A stretch of 39,804 nucleotides of DNA from a virus, in IMG/VR virus record IMGVR_UViG_3300037234_000251, positions 1 to 39,804 of that record. The stretch is one strand, 5' to 3'. The first letter of the stretch is position 1, and every line of letters starts with the position of its first letter. The notes beneath the pieces are model-generated. The model did no database searches and was not told the DNA's origin. It was given only the letters and a program-made list of their open reading frames with translations. The translations under genes and the position numbers were made by a program. This document shows, in pieces, positions 1 through 8,017 of this stretch.

Positions 1-21
1 CCACACGAAGGAGGCATACTC

Positions 22-333
22 GTGAAAAATAAAATACAAGAATACGATGAGTTTTTACGGTCGGTGTTATTCAAGGGCGTAGATGATGTGGATGAGCTTG
101 AGCACTACGGGGATTATAGGCTGGGGCTTACGAGTGATGAGATTAATGATTACCTACGCATCCGAAGCTGTAAAGTGGGAAATGCGCTTAAAGCGTTACG
201 CAAATTGTTTAATAAGGTGGCGGGGTGCAATACTTGCGCAATCACGCACAGCGGCAAGGTGCTGATGTATCGCGACGATGTGTTGCGCTTCACCAATGCT
301 GTACTGCGAGGAACGCCGACATTTTTCGATTAA
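22..333 (+). CDS. Small protein, possible winged-helix fold
   Basis: This 103-residue protein starts at GTG 22, preceded by AAGGAGG at 8-14. I do not recognise the family. Residues about 36-66 (GLTSDEINDYLRI, then KVGNALKALRKLF) read like the helix-turn-helix half of a winged-helix domain, which would fit a small transcription regulator; this is an inference from pattern only. It is the first gene of a compact plus-strand cluster and is followed after 9 bases by the next gene. If the contig is circular it follows directly on the metalloprotein gene at 39461-39796. Confidence 0.7.
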   Translation: MKNKIQEYDEFLRSVLFKGVDDVDELEHYGDYRLGLTSDEINDYLRIRSCKVGNALKALRKLFNKVAGCNTCAITHSGKVLMYRDDVLRFTNAVLRGTPTFFD

Positions 334-342
334 GGAGCGGAC

Positions 343-702
343 ATGGAGAAGAAAATAAATAACGAGTTTCATCCGTTACGGTTTACCATACTTGAGCCTA
401 AAATTGAAGAGGGGCGCATAGGGTATGAGGTGAATATGCGGGTGCGCGTTGAGACTAAGGAGCCCGGGTTGTCGTGGGGCAGTATGCTTGTTAAAACATC
501 CGTACAGCTTAGCTTCAAGCCTTCGTATACTTTAGTTCGTGCGATCGCGAAGGATGTGTGGATTAATATTAACTCCGTGTTCAATGAGGTTGCTATAACC
601 CGCGACATAATGCGGACATCGGAGAAAGGATTGCAGATGTCGGGAACGGTTACAGAATTAAAATATGAGGATTGGAGGTTTAGTCGTGAGCAAACTATTT
701 GA
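343..702 (+). CDS. Hypothetical phage protein, 119 aa
   Basis: Starts at ATG 343 with AAGGAG seven bases upstream. The protein is soluble, of mixed charge, with no signal peptide or membrane segment, and its alternating polar/hydrophobic pattern suggests a beta-rich fold. Its end overlaps the next gene by 17 bases, so the two are likely translationally coupled. Family not recognised. Confidence 0.7.
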   Translation: MEKKINNEFHPLRFTILEPKIEEGRIGYEVNMRVRVETKEPGLSWGSMLVKTSVQLSFKPSYTLVRAIAKDVWININSVFNEVAITRDIMRTSEKGLQMSGTVTELKYEDWRFSREQTI

Positions 703-919
703 TGAAACATTAGCAAGTCCTGAATTAATCAAGACATACGGGAGGGCTGTGCTGGGGTTGTTCCAACTTATGCACATATTAGAGGATTTGGGTGCAGACG
801 ATGAGGCTAGTTTCTGTATTATGGACGCCGCGGAAGTGCTTACAGATCAGCTACGCGAAGCACTTGATCGAAAAGACGAGGTTGCAGATTTACTCAGGAG
901 GCTACATGACAAGCGATGA
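686..919 (+). CDS. Hypothetical helical protein, 77 aa
   Basis: I chose GTG 686 because GGAGG at 674-678 sits 7 bases upstream; an in-frame ATG at 665 lacks a ribosome binding site. The product is acidic and almost entirely helical (LMHILEDLG, EVLTDQLREAL, VADLLRRLHDK), as in small helical-bundle phage proteins. It overlaps both neighbours. Function unknown. Confidence 0.65.
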   Translation: MSKLFDETLASPELIKTYGRAVLGLFQLMHILEDLGADDEASFCIMDAAEVLTDQLREALDRKDEVADLLRRLHDKR

Positions 920-1202
920 ACAATATTTGAAGTGGTTGATCCGATACGCTGTCCGTCGCGGATACAAGAATATGATCCTGCGGCGCATCTATAAGGCGTC
1001 TAATTTGAAGTATATCGTGTCGTGTGGCTATTATCAAGTCGTATTTGATGTGTTCTTCTCCCAGGCGTTGTGGGGGAATAAAGACCACTATGGAGGACGA
1101 TTTGAAGGATATTCATTCCCAGAATGGAAATGGCAAATGCGTAAAATGGCAACATGTGGGGATCCACTTGAGTATATAAAAACAACTATAAGGAGGCCGT
1201 AA
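906..1202 (+). CDS. Hypothetical basic protein, 98 aa
   Basis: ATG 906 is preceded by CAGGAGG and overlaps the end of the preceding gene; longer in-frame starts upstream run through that gene and are rejected. The product is rich in Tyr, Trp, Arg and Lys (WLIRYAVRRGYKNMILRRIY) and has a helical N-terminal half. No recognisable family. Its stop overlaps the next start (TAATG), a sign of an operon. Confidence 0.6.
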   Translation: MTSDEQYLKWLIRYAVRRGYKNMILRRIYKASNLKYIVSCGYYQVVFDVFFSQALWGNKDHYGGRFEGYSFPEWKWQMRKMATCGDPLEYIKTTIRRP

Positions 1203-1408
1203 TGGACAAAGAACGATGCCTGGGGTTTACAGTAACATTGAAGGTGTATCCAGATGGAAGAACGGACGAGCATAATTACCAGGTCGTTACTTTATCAGAG
1301 GATGCGTATGACATGCCGAGCGTGCTTGACGTTTTAGAACGCGCTATCCGCGCGGTGGGCTACGATCCCGCGGGGATGCTCGGCTTCATTGGTGAGGAGG
1401 AACAATGA
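1202..1408 (+). CDS. Hypothetical acidic protein, 68 aa
   Basis: Starts in a TAATG overlap with the previous stop, with GGAGG upstream. An N-terminal beta hairpin (GFTVTLKVYPDG) is followed by a helix (VLDVLERAIRAVG). Ends in an ATGA overlap with the next small gene. Function unknown; small adaptor-like phage proteins of this shape are common. Confidence 0.6.
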   Translation: MDKERCLGFTVTLKVYPDGRTDEHNYQVVTLSEDAYDMPSVLDVLERAIRAVGYDPAGMLGFIGEEEQ

Positions 1409-1503
1409 AACGGAAACAATCGCCGTGGTGTAAAATAATGAAGGTGCCAATCCTGTTGTTACTGTTCGGCGCGTTGGATCAGCGTGCGATGAGGGGGTTA
1501 TAA
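1405..1503 (+). CDS. Small membrane-anchored peptide, 32 aa
   Basis: Starts at ATG 1405 after GAGGAGG, in a 4-base ATGA overlap with the preceding gene, and ends in TAATG with the next. The sequence is MKRKQSPWCKIM followed by a short hydrophobic stretch (VPILLLLFGAL) and a basic tail, resembling a short membrane anchor. The perfect coupling on both sides supports real translation despite its size. The position just before a membrane protein and a lysin suggests, without proving, a role in lysis. Confidence 0.5.
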   Translation: MKRKQSPWCKIMKVPILLLLFGALDQRAMRGL

Positions 1504-1691
1504 TGGTTCATTGGGCGTGGGTAAAGGTTGATACTATCATACGCTTTAGTGTTCAGATCGACCTTCAGCAGATATATGATTGGTGGTTCGTACATAACGA
1601 CGCAATCATCGGTGTATGCTTATTGGTTGCATATATTAAATTCGTGCGGATACCATTAAACCGAAGGAGGGCGCGACGATGGAACAAATGA
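1503..1691 (+). CDS. One-helix membrane protein, holin-like by position
   Basis: 62 residues, starting in a TAATG overlap after GAGGGGG. One clear membrane segment spans about residues 33-48 (AIIGVCLLVAYIKFV), followed by a strongly basic tail (NRRRARRWNK). A short protein with one helix and a charged tail immediately upstream of a cell-wall hydrolase is the usual arrangement for holins or spanin-like lysis proteins, but no family motif confirms this. A second candidate holin lies at 14622-14933. Confidence 0.6.
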   Translation: MVHWAWVKVDTIIRFSVQIDLQQIYDWWFVHNDAIIGVCLLVAYIKFVRIPLNRRRARRWNK

Positions 1692-2164
1692 TTAAGCAGC
1701 TCTGGAAGCTGTGGAAGGATCACGACGATGCCGAGGGCACAAACCGCACCTGGTGTAATTATTTCGTAACCACGGTGTGTATGGAGATCGGATATTACGG
1801 GTTCAGCAGCGGGCACACCGACCTTAGTATGGTGAAGTGGCCCCTGACCGCGAACGCTATTCATAGGAAATTAAGCAATGACATCGGCAACTGGACAAAA
1901 GTACACACCCTGCACGCGGCGTACCTCGCATCTATGGGCAATTTTGTCATAGCTGCGCGGAGTGCGAAGGGACACGGGCATGTGGCGATTATTACGCCTG
2001 GGCAGCAAGTCGATAAGATGCCTTATAGCAGCAAATGGAGCAAGGCTGTGCCGACCTGCGCTAATATCGGAGGATCAAACTTCTGGGGGAAGGGCGTCAA
2101 CTGGGCGTTTCGCACCGAGCCGGATTATTATCTATACCATAAGGACGCAACACATGAAGAATAG
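1679..2164 (+). CDS. Putative endolysin, CHAP/NlpC-like cysteine peptidase
   Basis: 161 residues starting at ATG 1679 with AAGGAGGG at 1663-1670. The sequence carries the hallmarks of a papain-fold amidase/peptidase: a catalytic-type Cys26 in TWCNYFVTTV, a His in KGHGHVAII (residues 99-101), and a later polar position in SNFWGKGVNW. This order, Cys then His then Asn/Trp, is the order in CHAP and NlpC/P60 enzymes, which cut peptide stems or cross-links of peptidoglycan. There is no signal peptide, so export would need a holin, and small membrane proteins sit directly upstream. No separate wall-binding domain is visible. The family call rests on motif pattern only. Confidence 0.65.
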   Translation: MEQMIKQLWKLWKDHDDAEGTNRTWCNYFVTTVCMEIGYYGFSSGHTDLSMVKWPLTANAIHRKLSNDIGNWTKVHTLHAAYLASMGNFVIAARSAKGHGHVAIITPGQQVDKMPYSSKWSKAVPTCANIGGSNFWGKGVNWAFRTEPDYYLYHKDATHEE

Positions 2165-2399
2165 ATATTTTATAGCGAACGCTGATATTATGCTTGAGTA
2201 TTACGAGGAGTGCAAGCGACGCGGCATCCCTGCAACGGATGGCGCTGCTAAAGAGCGGCTGTTACTTGAGATAGGCAAGAAGTATAAAGACTTTAATTGC
2301 ATAGAAACAGACCGGACTAATGATGAGATTGTGCAAGACTTCGGCAAGCATTACAAAAAAATACTAAAGGTGGATACTAATGAAAACCCCAAACCTTGA
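2154..2399 (+). CDS. Hypothetical protein, 81 aa
   Basis: Starts at ATG 2154, overlapping the end of the endolysin gene by 11 bases; longer in-frame starts lie inside the endolysin and are rejected. The product is helical and charged (YYEECKRRGIP, KERLLLEIGKKYKDF), and its C-terminal part (DEIVQDFGKHYKKILK) also reads as a helix. It overlaps the next gene by 20 bases. Function unknown. Confidence 0.6.
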   Translation: MKNRYFIANADIMLEYYEECKRRGIPATDGAAKERLLLEIGKKYKDFNCIETDRTNDEIVQDFGKHYKKILKVDTNENPKP

Positions 2400-2628
2400 A
2401 ACATGGAACTTTCGGATGGTGTATGAGATGGAATCCGGACTTTACAGCGTGGCGGAGGTGTACTATGATAAGAAGGATAACCCCGTGGGATGGTGCGCAG
2501 CAGATCTTGAGCACTATGAAAACCCAAAGGAACTACTCATCGCCATGTCGCAGATGCGGCGCGATGTGGAGGGGTCGTCTTGTTTGGAGTACGACAACGC
2601 TGCCGATAAGTTTAAGGAGCGCACATGA
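2380..2628 (+). CDS. Hypothetical protein, 82 aa
   Basis: ATG 2380 is preceded by AAGGTGG. The N-terminal half is probably beta (FRMVYEMESGLYSVAEVYYD, then NPVGWCAAD) and the C-terminal half helical. This W-C pattern with two strands and a helix is common in small phage hypothetical proteins, but I cannot assign a function. It ends in an ATGA overlap with a zinc-finger peptide gene. Confidence 0.6.
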   Translation: MKTPNLETWNFRMVYEMESGLYSVAEVYYDKKDNPVGWCAADLEHYENPKELLIAMSQMRRDVEGSSCLEYDNAADKFKERT

Positions 2629-2768
2629 AACACATTTGCAAGCGCTGTAAGGGCACAGGAACGATATATATGAGCAGCAGGCCTTATGTGCTGCTGCCTC
2701 ATCCAGGCAAGTCATACCCGTGCCCCGCGTGCGGTGGCGCAGGTCTGAAAGACACGGAGGAGGATTAA
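2625..2768 (+). CDS. DnaJ-type zinc-finger peptide, 47 aa
   Basis: Starts in an ATGA overlap at 2625 after AAGGAG. The peptide has two copies of the CxxCxGxG zinc-binding motif of DnaJ central domains: CKRCKGTG near the N-terminus and CPACGGAG near residues 33-40. Together these can bind one zinc ion. Phages often encode such isolated finger peptides, with unknown roles. It ends in TAATG with the nuclease gene. Confidence 0.7.
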   Translation: MKHICKRCKGTGTIYMSSRPYVLLPHPGKSYPCPACGGAGLKDTEED

Positions 2769-3130
2769 TGTATAATTATAAAGCCGTTGTGATGCGTGTA
2801 GTTGACGGGGATACGCTTGATGTGCGCATAGACCTGGGGTTTAAGCTAACATTTGATACCAGAGTGCGTCTATATGGCATCAATACACCGGAAACGCGCA
2901 CCAGGAACAAGAAAGAGAAGGCCGCGGGGCTTGCGGCGAAGCAGTACGTAATCGACGCCCTGGCGCCTAATGACGATGAGATTCGACTTGATACCGCGAA
3001 GCAGGGCAAGTTCGGCAGGTATCTTGCGAAAGTTTGGATAATGAACAATGACAAAAAATCATACCGTTTGCTTAATACGCGGCTGCTTGACGCAGGCCAT
3101 GCGAAAGAATACTACGGAGGGAAACGATGA
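2768..3130 (+). CDS. Staphylococcal-nuclease-like (thermonuclease) endonuclease
   Basis: 120 residues; the start at 2768 is chosen because GGAGGA lies 6 bases upstream and it overlaps the previous stop. The SNase-fold OB core is plain: VVDGDTLDVRI near the N-terminus, RVRLYGINTPET around residues 32-43, and GKFGRYLAKVW around residues 80-90. The three catalytic residues of the family are present (Arg34, Glu42, Arg84), so it is likely an active calcium-dependent sugar-nonspecific nuclease. No signal peptide is present, unlike the secreted staphylococcal enzyme, so it probably acts inside the cell on host DNA or phage intermediates. Confidence 0.88.
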   Translation: MYNYKAVVMRVVDGDTLDVRIDLGFKLTFDTRVRLYGINTPETRTRNKKEKAAGLAAKQYVIDALAPNDDEIRLDTAKQGKFGRYLAKVWIMNNDKKSYRLLNTRLLDAGHAKEYYGGKR

Positions 3131-3615
3131 ATGAATCCGCCTTCAGCAGGGACTTACGCAAGAGCATTGAACAGCACTATCAACAGCGTGTATATGTACG
3201 CAAGATAGTAGCGGGACAGTTTTCAATGGTCGGTATACCTGATATTTTAGGATGTATACACGGCAGGTTCTTTGCTATTGAGTGCAAGCAGATCAAGTCT
3301 CGGCCGGCGAGGGAAACGAGTATTCTATGGAAGGACATATTCAAAGAGTCACAGATACAAAATTTACAGGCAATAAAGACCGCAGGAGGGCTGGCTTATG
3401 GGATTATACATTTGCCTTATCTGTCCCCCAGATTGGCTATGGTATTAACCCCTGAGTCGATAAAAGGGTTGCCTTGTCCTACCGTCAAGGACTTGGCAAC
3501 CCTTGTAGCCACACGCCGAAATATGTTTATCCACAAGAAACAAGGCTTGTGGGATGTAAGTGCTCTTATGCCTCACGATCCTTCAACAATAACCGTTCCG
3601 CAATCGGACTCTTGA
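3127..3615 (+). CDS. VRR-NUC / PD-(D/E)XK nuclease
   Basis: 162 residues, starting in an ATGA overlap with the thermonuclease gene. Residues about 36-56 hold the restriction-endonuclease-fold core: G-(IPDILGC)-(HGRFFAIECKQ), with an Asp on one strand and the E-x-K pair on the next, as in VRR-NUC and Holliday-junction-resolvase-like proteins. Such phage enzymes resolve branched DNA before packaging. The end overlaps, convergently, about 50 bases of the last gene of the opposite-strand tail operon, so no room remains for a classical terminator between them. Confidence 0.75.
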   Translation: MNESAFSRDLRKSIEQHYQQRVYVRKIVAGQFSMVGIPDILGCIHGRFFAIECKQIKSRPARETSILWKDIFKESQIQNLQAIKTAGGLAYGIIHLPYLSPRLAMVLTPESIKGLPCPTVKDLATLVATRRNMFIHKKQGLWDVSALMPHDPSTITVPQSDS

Positions 3616-4249
3616 GCGCGTAGGCCAGGAGATCAATCGGCGCGGTTTTATTCGCCTGACGATTGCTTACCTTCAACGATCTCACACACGATTCATAGGC
3701 CGATGCGTCAAAATCAGAGCAAAAGAAGTTTTTCTTGCTGGGGCGTAGCCACGCCACGCGTTTAGACAACTTATCAAACCACCCCATCCCATTAAAATCA
3801 CTCAAGAACGATCCATAGCCCCTGAAGTCATAGGTAAGTTCTTCTTCTATGGCCGCCTGGGCGAACTGATACAGCCCTTCCATCTCATCCGCCGTTATAG
3901 GATACCTTATAATCTCTATGCGACAGCTGGACTTTTTAGTGTACTCGGTGATGAGGCTCGCTGTTGTCCGCATCTCTGGGTCAACCAGGTACGCCTGCCG
4001 TGCGCTATGCTCAAAGAACATCGCGGCATGGAACGGCACCAGGTCGTATTTACCAAGCGACGCCTTGCGGTACCTACCATGCAGCTCTGTGAGCTTGTTA
4101 CCATAGTAAAATAGTATTATATCTCCCGTCCGCAGGTCATTTACTGCGATGCGCGGTATATCTGTGGGGACATGCTTGATCCCCTTCGTTTTGAACTTCT
4201 TCCAGCGGCGCTTGATTGCGCCGAGTACCAATCTATCCATTAGACTCAT
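3566..4249 (-). CDS. Permuted papain-fold (NlpC/P60-like, YiiX-type) protein
   Basis: 227 residues. Residues 39-48 (LRTGDIILFYYG) and VPFHAAMFFE with His74 come before FFCSDFDASAY with Cys177. His before Cys is the order of circularly permuted NlpC/P60 (YiiX/LRAT-like) enzymes, which cleave or transfer acyl or peptide groups. It is the last gene of the tail operon, just after a repeat fibre, so a virion-associated or lysis-related hydrolase is plausible but unproven. There is no signal peptide. It converges with the VRR-NUC gene and overlaps its end. Confidence 0.65.
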   Translation of the reverse strand: MSLMDRLVLGAIKRRWKKFKTKGIKHVPTDIPRIAVNDLRTGDIILFYYGNKLTELHGRYRKASLGKYDLVPFHAAMFFEHSARQAYLVDPEMRTTASLITEYTKKSSCRIEIIRYPITADEMEGLYQFAQAAIEEELTYDFRGYGSFLSDFNGMGWFDKLSKRVAWLRPSKKNFFCSDFDASAYESCVRSLKVSNRQANKTAPIDLLAYALKSPIAERLLLKDREA

Positions 4250-4260
4250 CGTGCCCTCCT

Positions 4261-5937
4261 CTATTGCTGTTCTAACATTTCAATTCTTGAAGTGTTAGAA
4301 GCGATCTCAAGTTCATATTGATCAATTATGTCTGACATACTTGACATCTCTAGTGCGTATGTATCAAGCAGTTCAAAGCATTCAACAACAAGACCACTTA
4401 GATCTACAACGATCTGTGCCTGATCTAGACTAGCATCATCACCTATCTTGAACTCTTTAGCCGCTTCTATAAGGTACACAACTAGCTGATTCAAGTCTGT
4501 ACCATCAGTGCCCATCTTCTCACCTTCAGACCATTTAAGAACTTCAGTTGATGTCGACTCTTCTACATCATAATCATCTCCGATATTCGCTATAATTGCA
4601 GAGGTCGTATCGCCTTCAATCTCATACTGAGTTTCTTCATACTGGTATGTTGCAGAGATCGTTGAATGTACTGTCGCGTATATATCCTCTGTTGCAATAG
4701 GTGCGGGTGTATAAACATCTGATGGATACGATGATTTATCTTCGATTGAGATATTGTACAATAAATCTTTTGCAGTAGTTTCTGTTTGTTCTGCTTCAAC
4801 CAATGAATGAGCAATAAGAGTTTTATAATGAACATCAGCCCAGTATGTTCCTGCAGCGCCTAAATCATATGTATTTGATGCCCAAGGCAGAAAATCTTTG
4901 CACTGAACATTCCCATTTGTTACTTGCATCATGGAAGTTCCACCCGCAACAAACTCTATGTTGTCCGCGCCCACTTCATATACATATGTATCACCGCCAC
5001 CATCAAGGTATAATTTACTACCTGCCTTAAACTTAAAAGTATCAGGTGAAATAATTTCAAGCATAGTATTATTACCACACACAAAAGCTATTTGGTCATT
5101 AGCCTGTTCATAAATATAGGTGTTACCACCAGAAGGATCTCCATCCAAAAATAATTTGTTTCCTGATCCAATTGAGACATTCGTCCCCGACTCAAAAGAC
5201 CACAACGTCTGATTTCGGAATGTTGAAACCCCAGCTTCCAGAAAAAGTATGTCAACCCCATTAACATAAAAATCTAGTTTATCAGAGGCGCTTTCATATA
5301 TATATGTATCACCACCACCATCAAGGTATAGTTTTTTACCTGCCGCAATCGCCACCTCTTCTGGGAAATAGTTCTGGGGCGTGCCTAGATCACCATAGGC
5401 GGTATACATGAGAACTCCACCACCATATAAGGATATACGGTCTGCGGCACTCTCGTAAATATATGTATCACTGCCTCCATCTAAGAATAATTTGCCCGTT
5501 GACTCAATCGTAACTCCTTGAGAGAAGGCCGTGAAGCGGGGAAATCCACCAGTATATAATTTCAAACGGTCATTGCTATCGGCCCAGATGTAATCATCAC
5601 TTTCAAAGTCCCCGTCAAACCCGAGTTTGTCCCCTACATCCATAAATGTCCCAGTCGTAATAGCGACAAATTCTTCAGTCTCAATACGTGGGCACACAAC
5701 AGTCCCTGATGCGTAGAAGATGACCTTCGGCGTCAAGGAGTCGAAGTCGGCGATGTGGGTACTGTCATATAATTTGAAGTCGCCACGGAAACGAATGTCG
5801 TTCGTGTTCGTGGTTGTATCCGGCACAATCTGATAATGCTCCAGATCGTAATAGTCCTCAGCGCAGGCGTTCCGTCCGCCCATCCCCAACCCAACAAGTA
5901 ACCCTGCAAGTACCCCAACAAGTAATAGTTTTTTCAT
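4261..5937 (-). CDS. Repeat tail-fibre-like protein with a Sec signal peptide
   Basis: 558 residues. The N-terminus is a textbook signal peptide: MKK, a hydrophobic core (LLLVGVLAGLLVGLGMGG) and an A-x-A-like site NACA before EDYY. About five imperfect repeats follow (residues about 80-370), each with a core such as KLYLDGGGDTYIYES followed by a strand-rich stretch, as in phage fibre shafts. SNTYDLGAAGTYWADVHY near residue 370 resembles the sequence before endosialidase-type chaperone domains. The C-terminal 170 residues are acidic and end in a helical coil, with no clear autoproteolytic chaperone motif. A signal peptide on a late-operon fibre is odd; it may be a surface-exposed protein rather than a virion part. 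Confidence 0.7.
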   Translation of the reverse strand: MKKLLLVGVLAGLLVGLGMGGRNACAEDYYDLEHYQIVPDTTTNTNDIRFRGDFKLYDSTHIADFDSLTPKVIFYASGTVVCPRIETEEFVAITTGTFMDVGDKLGFDGDFESDDYIWADSNDRLKLYTGGFPRFTAFSQGVTIESTGKLFLDGGSDTYIYESAADRISLYGGGVLMYTAYGDLGTPQNYFPEEVAIAAGKKLYLDGGGDTYIYESASDKLDFYVNGVDILFLEAGVSTFRNQTLWSFESGTNVSIGSGNKLFLDGDPSGGNTYIYEQANDQIAFVCGNNTMLEIISPDTFKFKAGSKLYLDGGGDTYVYEVGADNIEFVAGGTSMMQVTNGNVQCKDFLPWASNTYDLGAAGTYWADVHYKTLIAHSLVEAEQTETTAKDLLYNISIEDKSSYPSDVYTPAPIATEDIYATVHSTISATYQYEETQYEIEGDTTSAIIANIGDDYDVEESTSTEVLKWSEGEKMGTDGTDLNQLVVYLIEAAKEFKIGDDASLDQAQIVVDLSGLVVECFELLDTYALEMSSMSDIIDQYELEIASNTSRIEMLEQQ

Positions 5938-5951
5938 TTCGCGCCCTCTCC

Positions 5952-6524
5952 TTAATATTTTATTATAAATAATACCCCTAAATAAGCGGGCACAATGTCA
6001 AATGCTGTGCTTGTTCCGGTCGTTCCTGTAACTCCTCCGTGATCATGCGCTCCCGATGCGCTTGTGACCGCACTATCCGCGTTACCATACGCCGAATATC
6101 CCGGTGAAAATGTTCGCGCAGGATTTGTGCTTGGGACATTAGTTGTAATTGCTTCTGTATGTAAATGCTCGCCGTCTGGATCAATCGTATGATTATGCGA
6201 TGGCAGTTCAGCAACTCCCATAAGTTTTGTTCCGCCTCCAGTATTGCCCACGGAATATGAACTTCCAGCACCCACGGGGAAGCGATCAATTAATTGAGGC
6301 AACTGAAAAGTTGTTCCCCCACTGCCGAATGTGTATCCGATAACCGCGAACAGATCGGGGTATGCGGCCACGGGCACCACAGCCCCATAGCAACCAAGCC
6401 ATCCGATCGGGACGCTGCCGCCTGCGTGCATAATTATAGAGCCTGGCTGTGCCATATCACTGCGTAAATTATTGTATTGGCTGGCCCTGATGTCGTCGCC
6501 CCAGAACGCGTCTTGTGAAAACAT
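5952..6524 (-). CDS. Tail-collar domain adhesin, single module
   Basis: 190 residues, with AAGGAG before the start. The sequence has the phage tail collar (microcystin-dependent protein) signature: QPGSIIMHAGGSVPIGWLG, YPDLFAVIGYTFGSGGTTF, a LPQLIDRFPVGAG block and SHNHTIDPDGEHLH with His-rich turns, ending in PAYLGVLFIIKY. This domain forms trimeric fibre tips and receptor-contacting ends in phages. It lies directly after a longer protein made of two such modules, with which it also shares the N-terminal QYNNLR segment, so the pair looks like a duplication product. Confidence 0.85.
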   Translation of the reverse strand: MFSQDAFWGDDIRASQYNNLRSDMAQPGSIIMHAGGSVPIGWLGCYGAVVPVAAYPDLFAVIGYTFGSGGTTFQLPQLIDRFPVGAGSSYSVGNTGGGTKLMGVAELPSHNHTIDPDGEHLHTEAITTNVPSTNPARTFSPGYSAYGNADSAVTSASGAHDHGGVTGTTGTSTAFDIVPAYLGVLFIIKY

Positions 6525-6535
6525 ATCCCAACTCC

Positions 6536-7675
6536 TTAATATTTAATACAAAATGTAAGCCCTATATAACTTGGGAGCACATTAAATGCGGAGCCCGTGC
6601 CGATTGATCCCGTTGTGCCTCCATGTGTATGCGTGCCCACGGGGGCGGATCCTACTGTCACCTGGAACCCCGATGTGAAATTGCCATGAAAGCAGCATAA
6701 TGTAGATCCTGCGGGATACGAGCTGTTTGTGCGCGGAAAAGTATGCGAATGGGTCGGGGAATTAGGCATTGTGTGCGTATGCGCCGGAAGGTTAGCAGAC
6801 ACGATTGTTGCTGTTCCTCCTCCCGTAACGCCTAATGCTTTAGTTCCTGATTTACCAATGACGAAGCGATCTCGTAAATCCGGCATAGAAAATGACGCTC
6901 CTGCGCCTCCGTAAGTATAGCCAAATAAATCAAATAAATCTTCATAGGTTGTGGTGCTTACCGATTGCCCGTTGCATAATAAATAACCTGTCGGCGGTGC
7001 AGCATGTCCGTGCATAACCACCCCACCACTCGGCACGCGTGCACGGCGTAATTGATTATACTGCGTATCTAATACATCATCTAATGCAGCCACATCGGAG
7101 GATTGATTGCTGTTGCATATTATAAAATTAAGTGCGTAATAAGGCGCCTCAAGGGAAATGGGTGTCGCCGACCCAACAGTCACAAGCGTATGGGCATGCA
7201 CCTCAAGCACACTCATCTCCAGTGATCCGGTGTCTAACTGCGCGTATGTATTTGCGGGCAGTCTATTTATAGTTGGGGTAGTTGCTCCAGACTGAGACAA
7301 TGTATGGGAATGCGCTGCCTGCGTTGAAATTGTATGAGTATGACTTTTTATATTTGCCTCAACAAGAGTAGCCGATCCGCCTCCTGTACCACCCATCGAA
7401 TAAGAACTTCCTTGTCCTACGGGGTGTCTATCCTGCATATTCGGAAGATTAAACGAACTGCCTGATCCGCCAAATGTATAGCCGATAACCCCGAATAGCG
7501 CAGCATAGGTTGTGGTGTCCAACGACTGCCCTTGACACAGAAGCCAATCAGCAGGGATGTCAAAAGGATCAGCCGTAAACATAATAATACTGCCAAGGTG
7601 CATACGATCCTTTCGCAGATTGTTATATTGCGTGGCTAATAAATTATCGCCTGCAGCTACGGTACTGGAAATCAT
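6536..7675 (-). CDS. Tail-collar adhesin with two tandem modules
   Basis: 379 residues built from two copies of the same roughly 190-residue module. Each copy starts with a QYN-LR segment, then G-(SI/GV)-(IM/VM), a cysteine-containing LLCQGQS or LLCNGQS, a GYT-GG strand, a (N/D)-(MQ/LR)-DR turn and a His-rich loop, and ends in a PYY or PSYIGL strand. The first ends near residue 188 (LNFIICN) and the second near 379 (LTFCIKY). Each is a phage tail collar domain, likely the distal receptor-binding part of the tail fibre. Confidence 0.85.
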   Translation of the reverse strand: MISSTVAAGDNLLATQYNNLRKDRMHLGSIIMFTADPFDIPADWLLCQGQSLDTTTYAALFGVIGYTFGGSGSSFNLPNMQDRHPVGQGSSYSMGGTGGGSATLVEANIKSHTHTISTQAAHSHTLSQSGATTPTINRLPANTYAQLDTGSLEMSVLEVHAHTLVTVGSATPISLEAPYYALNFIICNSNQSSDVAALDDVLDTQYNQLRRARVPSGGVVMHGHAAPPTGYLLCNGQSVSTTTYEDLFDLFGYTYGGAGASFSMPDLRDRFVIGKSGTKALGVTGGGTATIVSANLPAHTHTMPNSPTHSHTFPRTNSSYPAGSTLCCFHGNFTSGFQVTVGSAPVGTHTHGGTTGSIGTGSAFNVLPSYIGLTFCIKY

Positions 7676-7677
7676 AA

Positions 7678-7998
7678 CTACCTCACCTGTTCAATATATG
7701 CCTGTAGGTCGCCCTTTGTTAATTCAAGAGCATTGCCAAACCAGGCGCGGCACTCTACTTCGTCAAAATCATCCATGTGCTTAATAAGAGTCTTAGCCTG
7801 GTGGCTAAAATCACATTTTAATGTTGTTCGTGCGGCACATGTCGTATTCCATCTCTTTTTTTCAGCAATGTACTGTAACACATTGTTACTCCCGATCTGT
7901 AGCACCAATGAATCCACCCACTTCTCAAACCCTTCCAAATCTAACTTTGGTACATGTGTCAAAAATTCTCTGGCCTCAACATTTAATTCGTATTTCAT
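7678..7998 (-). CDS. Hypothetical tail-operon protein, 106 aa
   Basis: Starts at 7998 after GGAGGGT and ends 2 bases before the two-module adhesin. The protein is helical and charged with several Trp and Cys residues (FEKWVDSLVLQIG, CRAWFGNALEL). No family is recognised. Its position between hub/baseplate and adhesin genes suggests a baseplate component or an adhesin chaperone. Confidence 0.6.
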   Translation of the reverse strand: MKYELNVEAREFLTHVPKLDLEGFEKWVDSLVLQIGSNNVLQYIAEKKRWNTTCAARTTLKCDFSHQAKTLIKHMDDFDEVECRAWFGNALELTKGDLQAYIEQVR

Positions 7999-8017
7999 AC
8001 TGACCCTCCTTCAAGTG

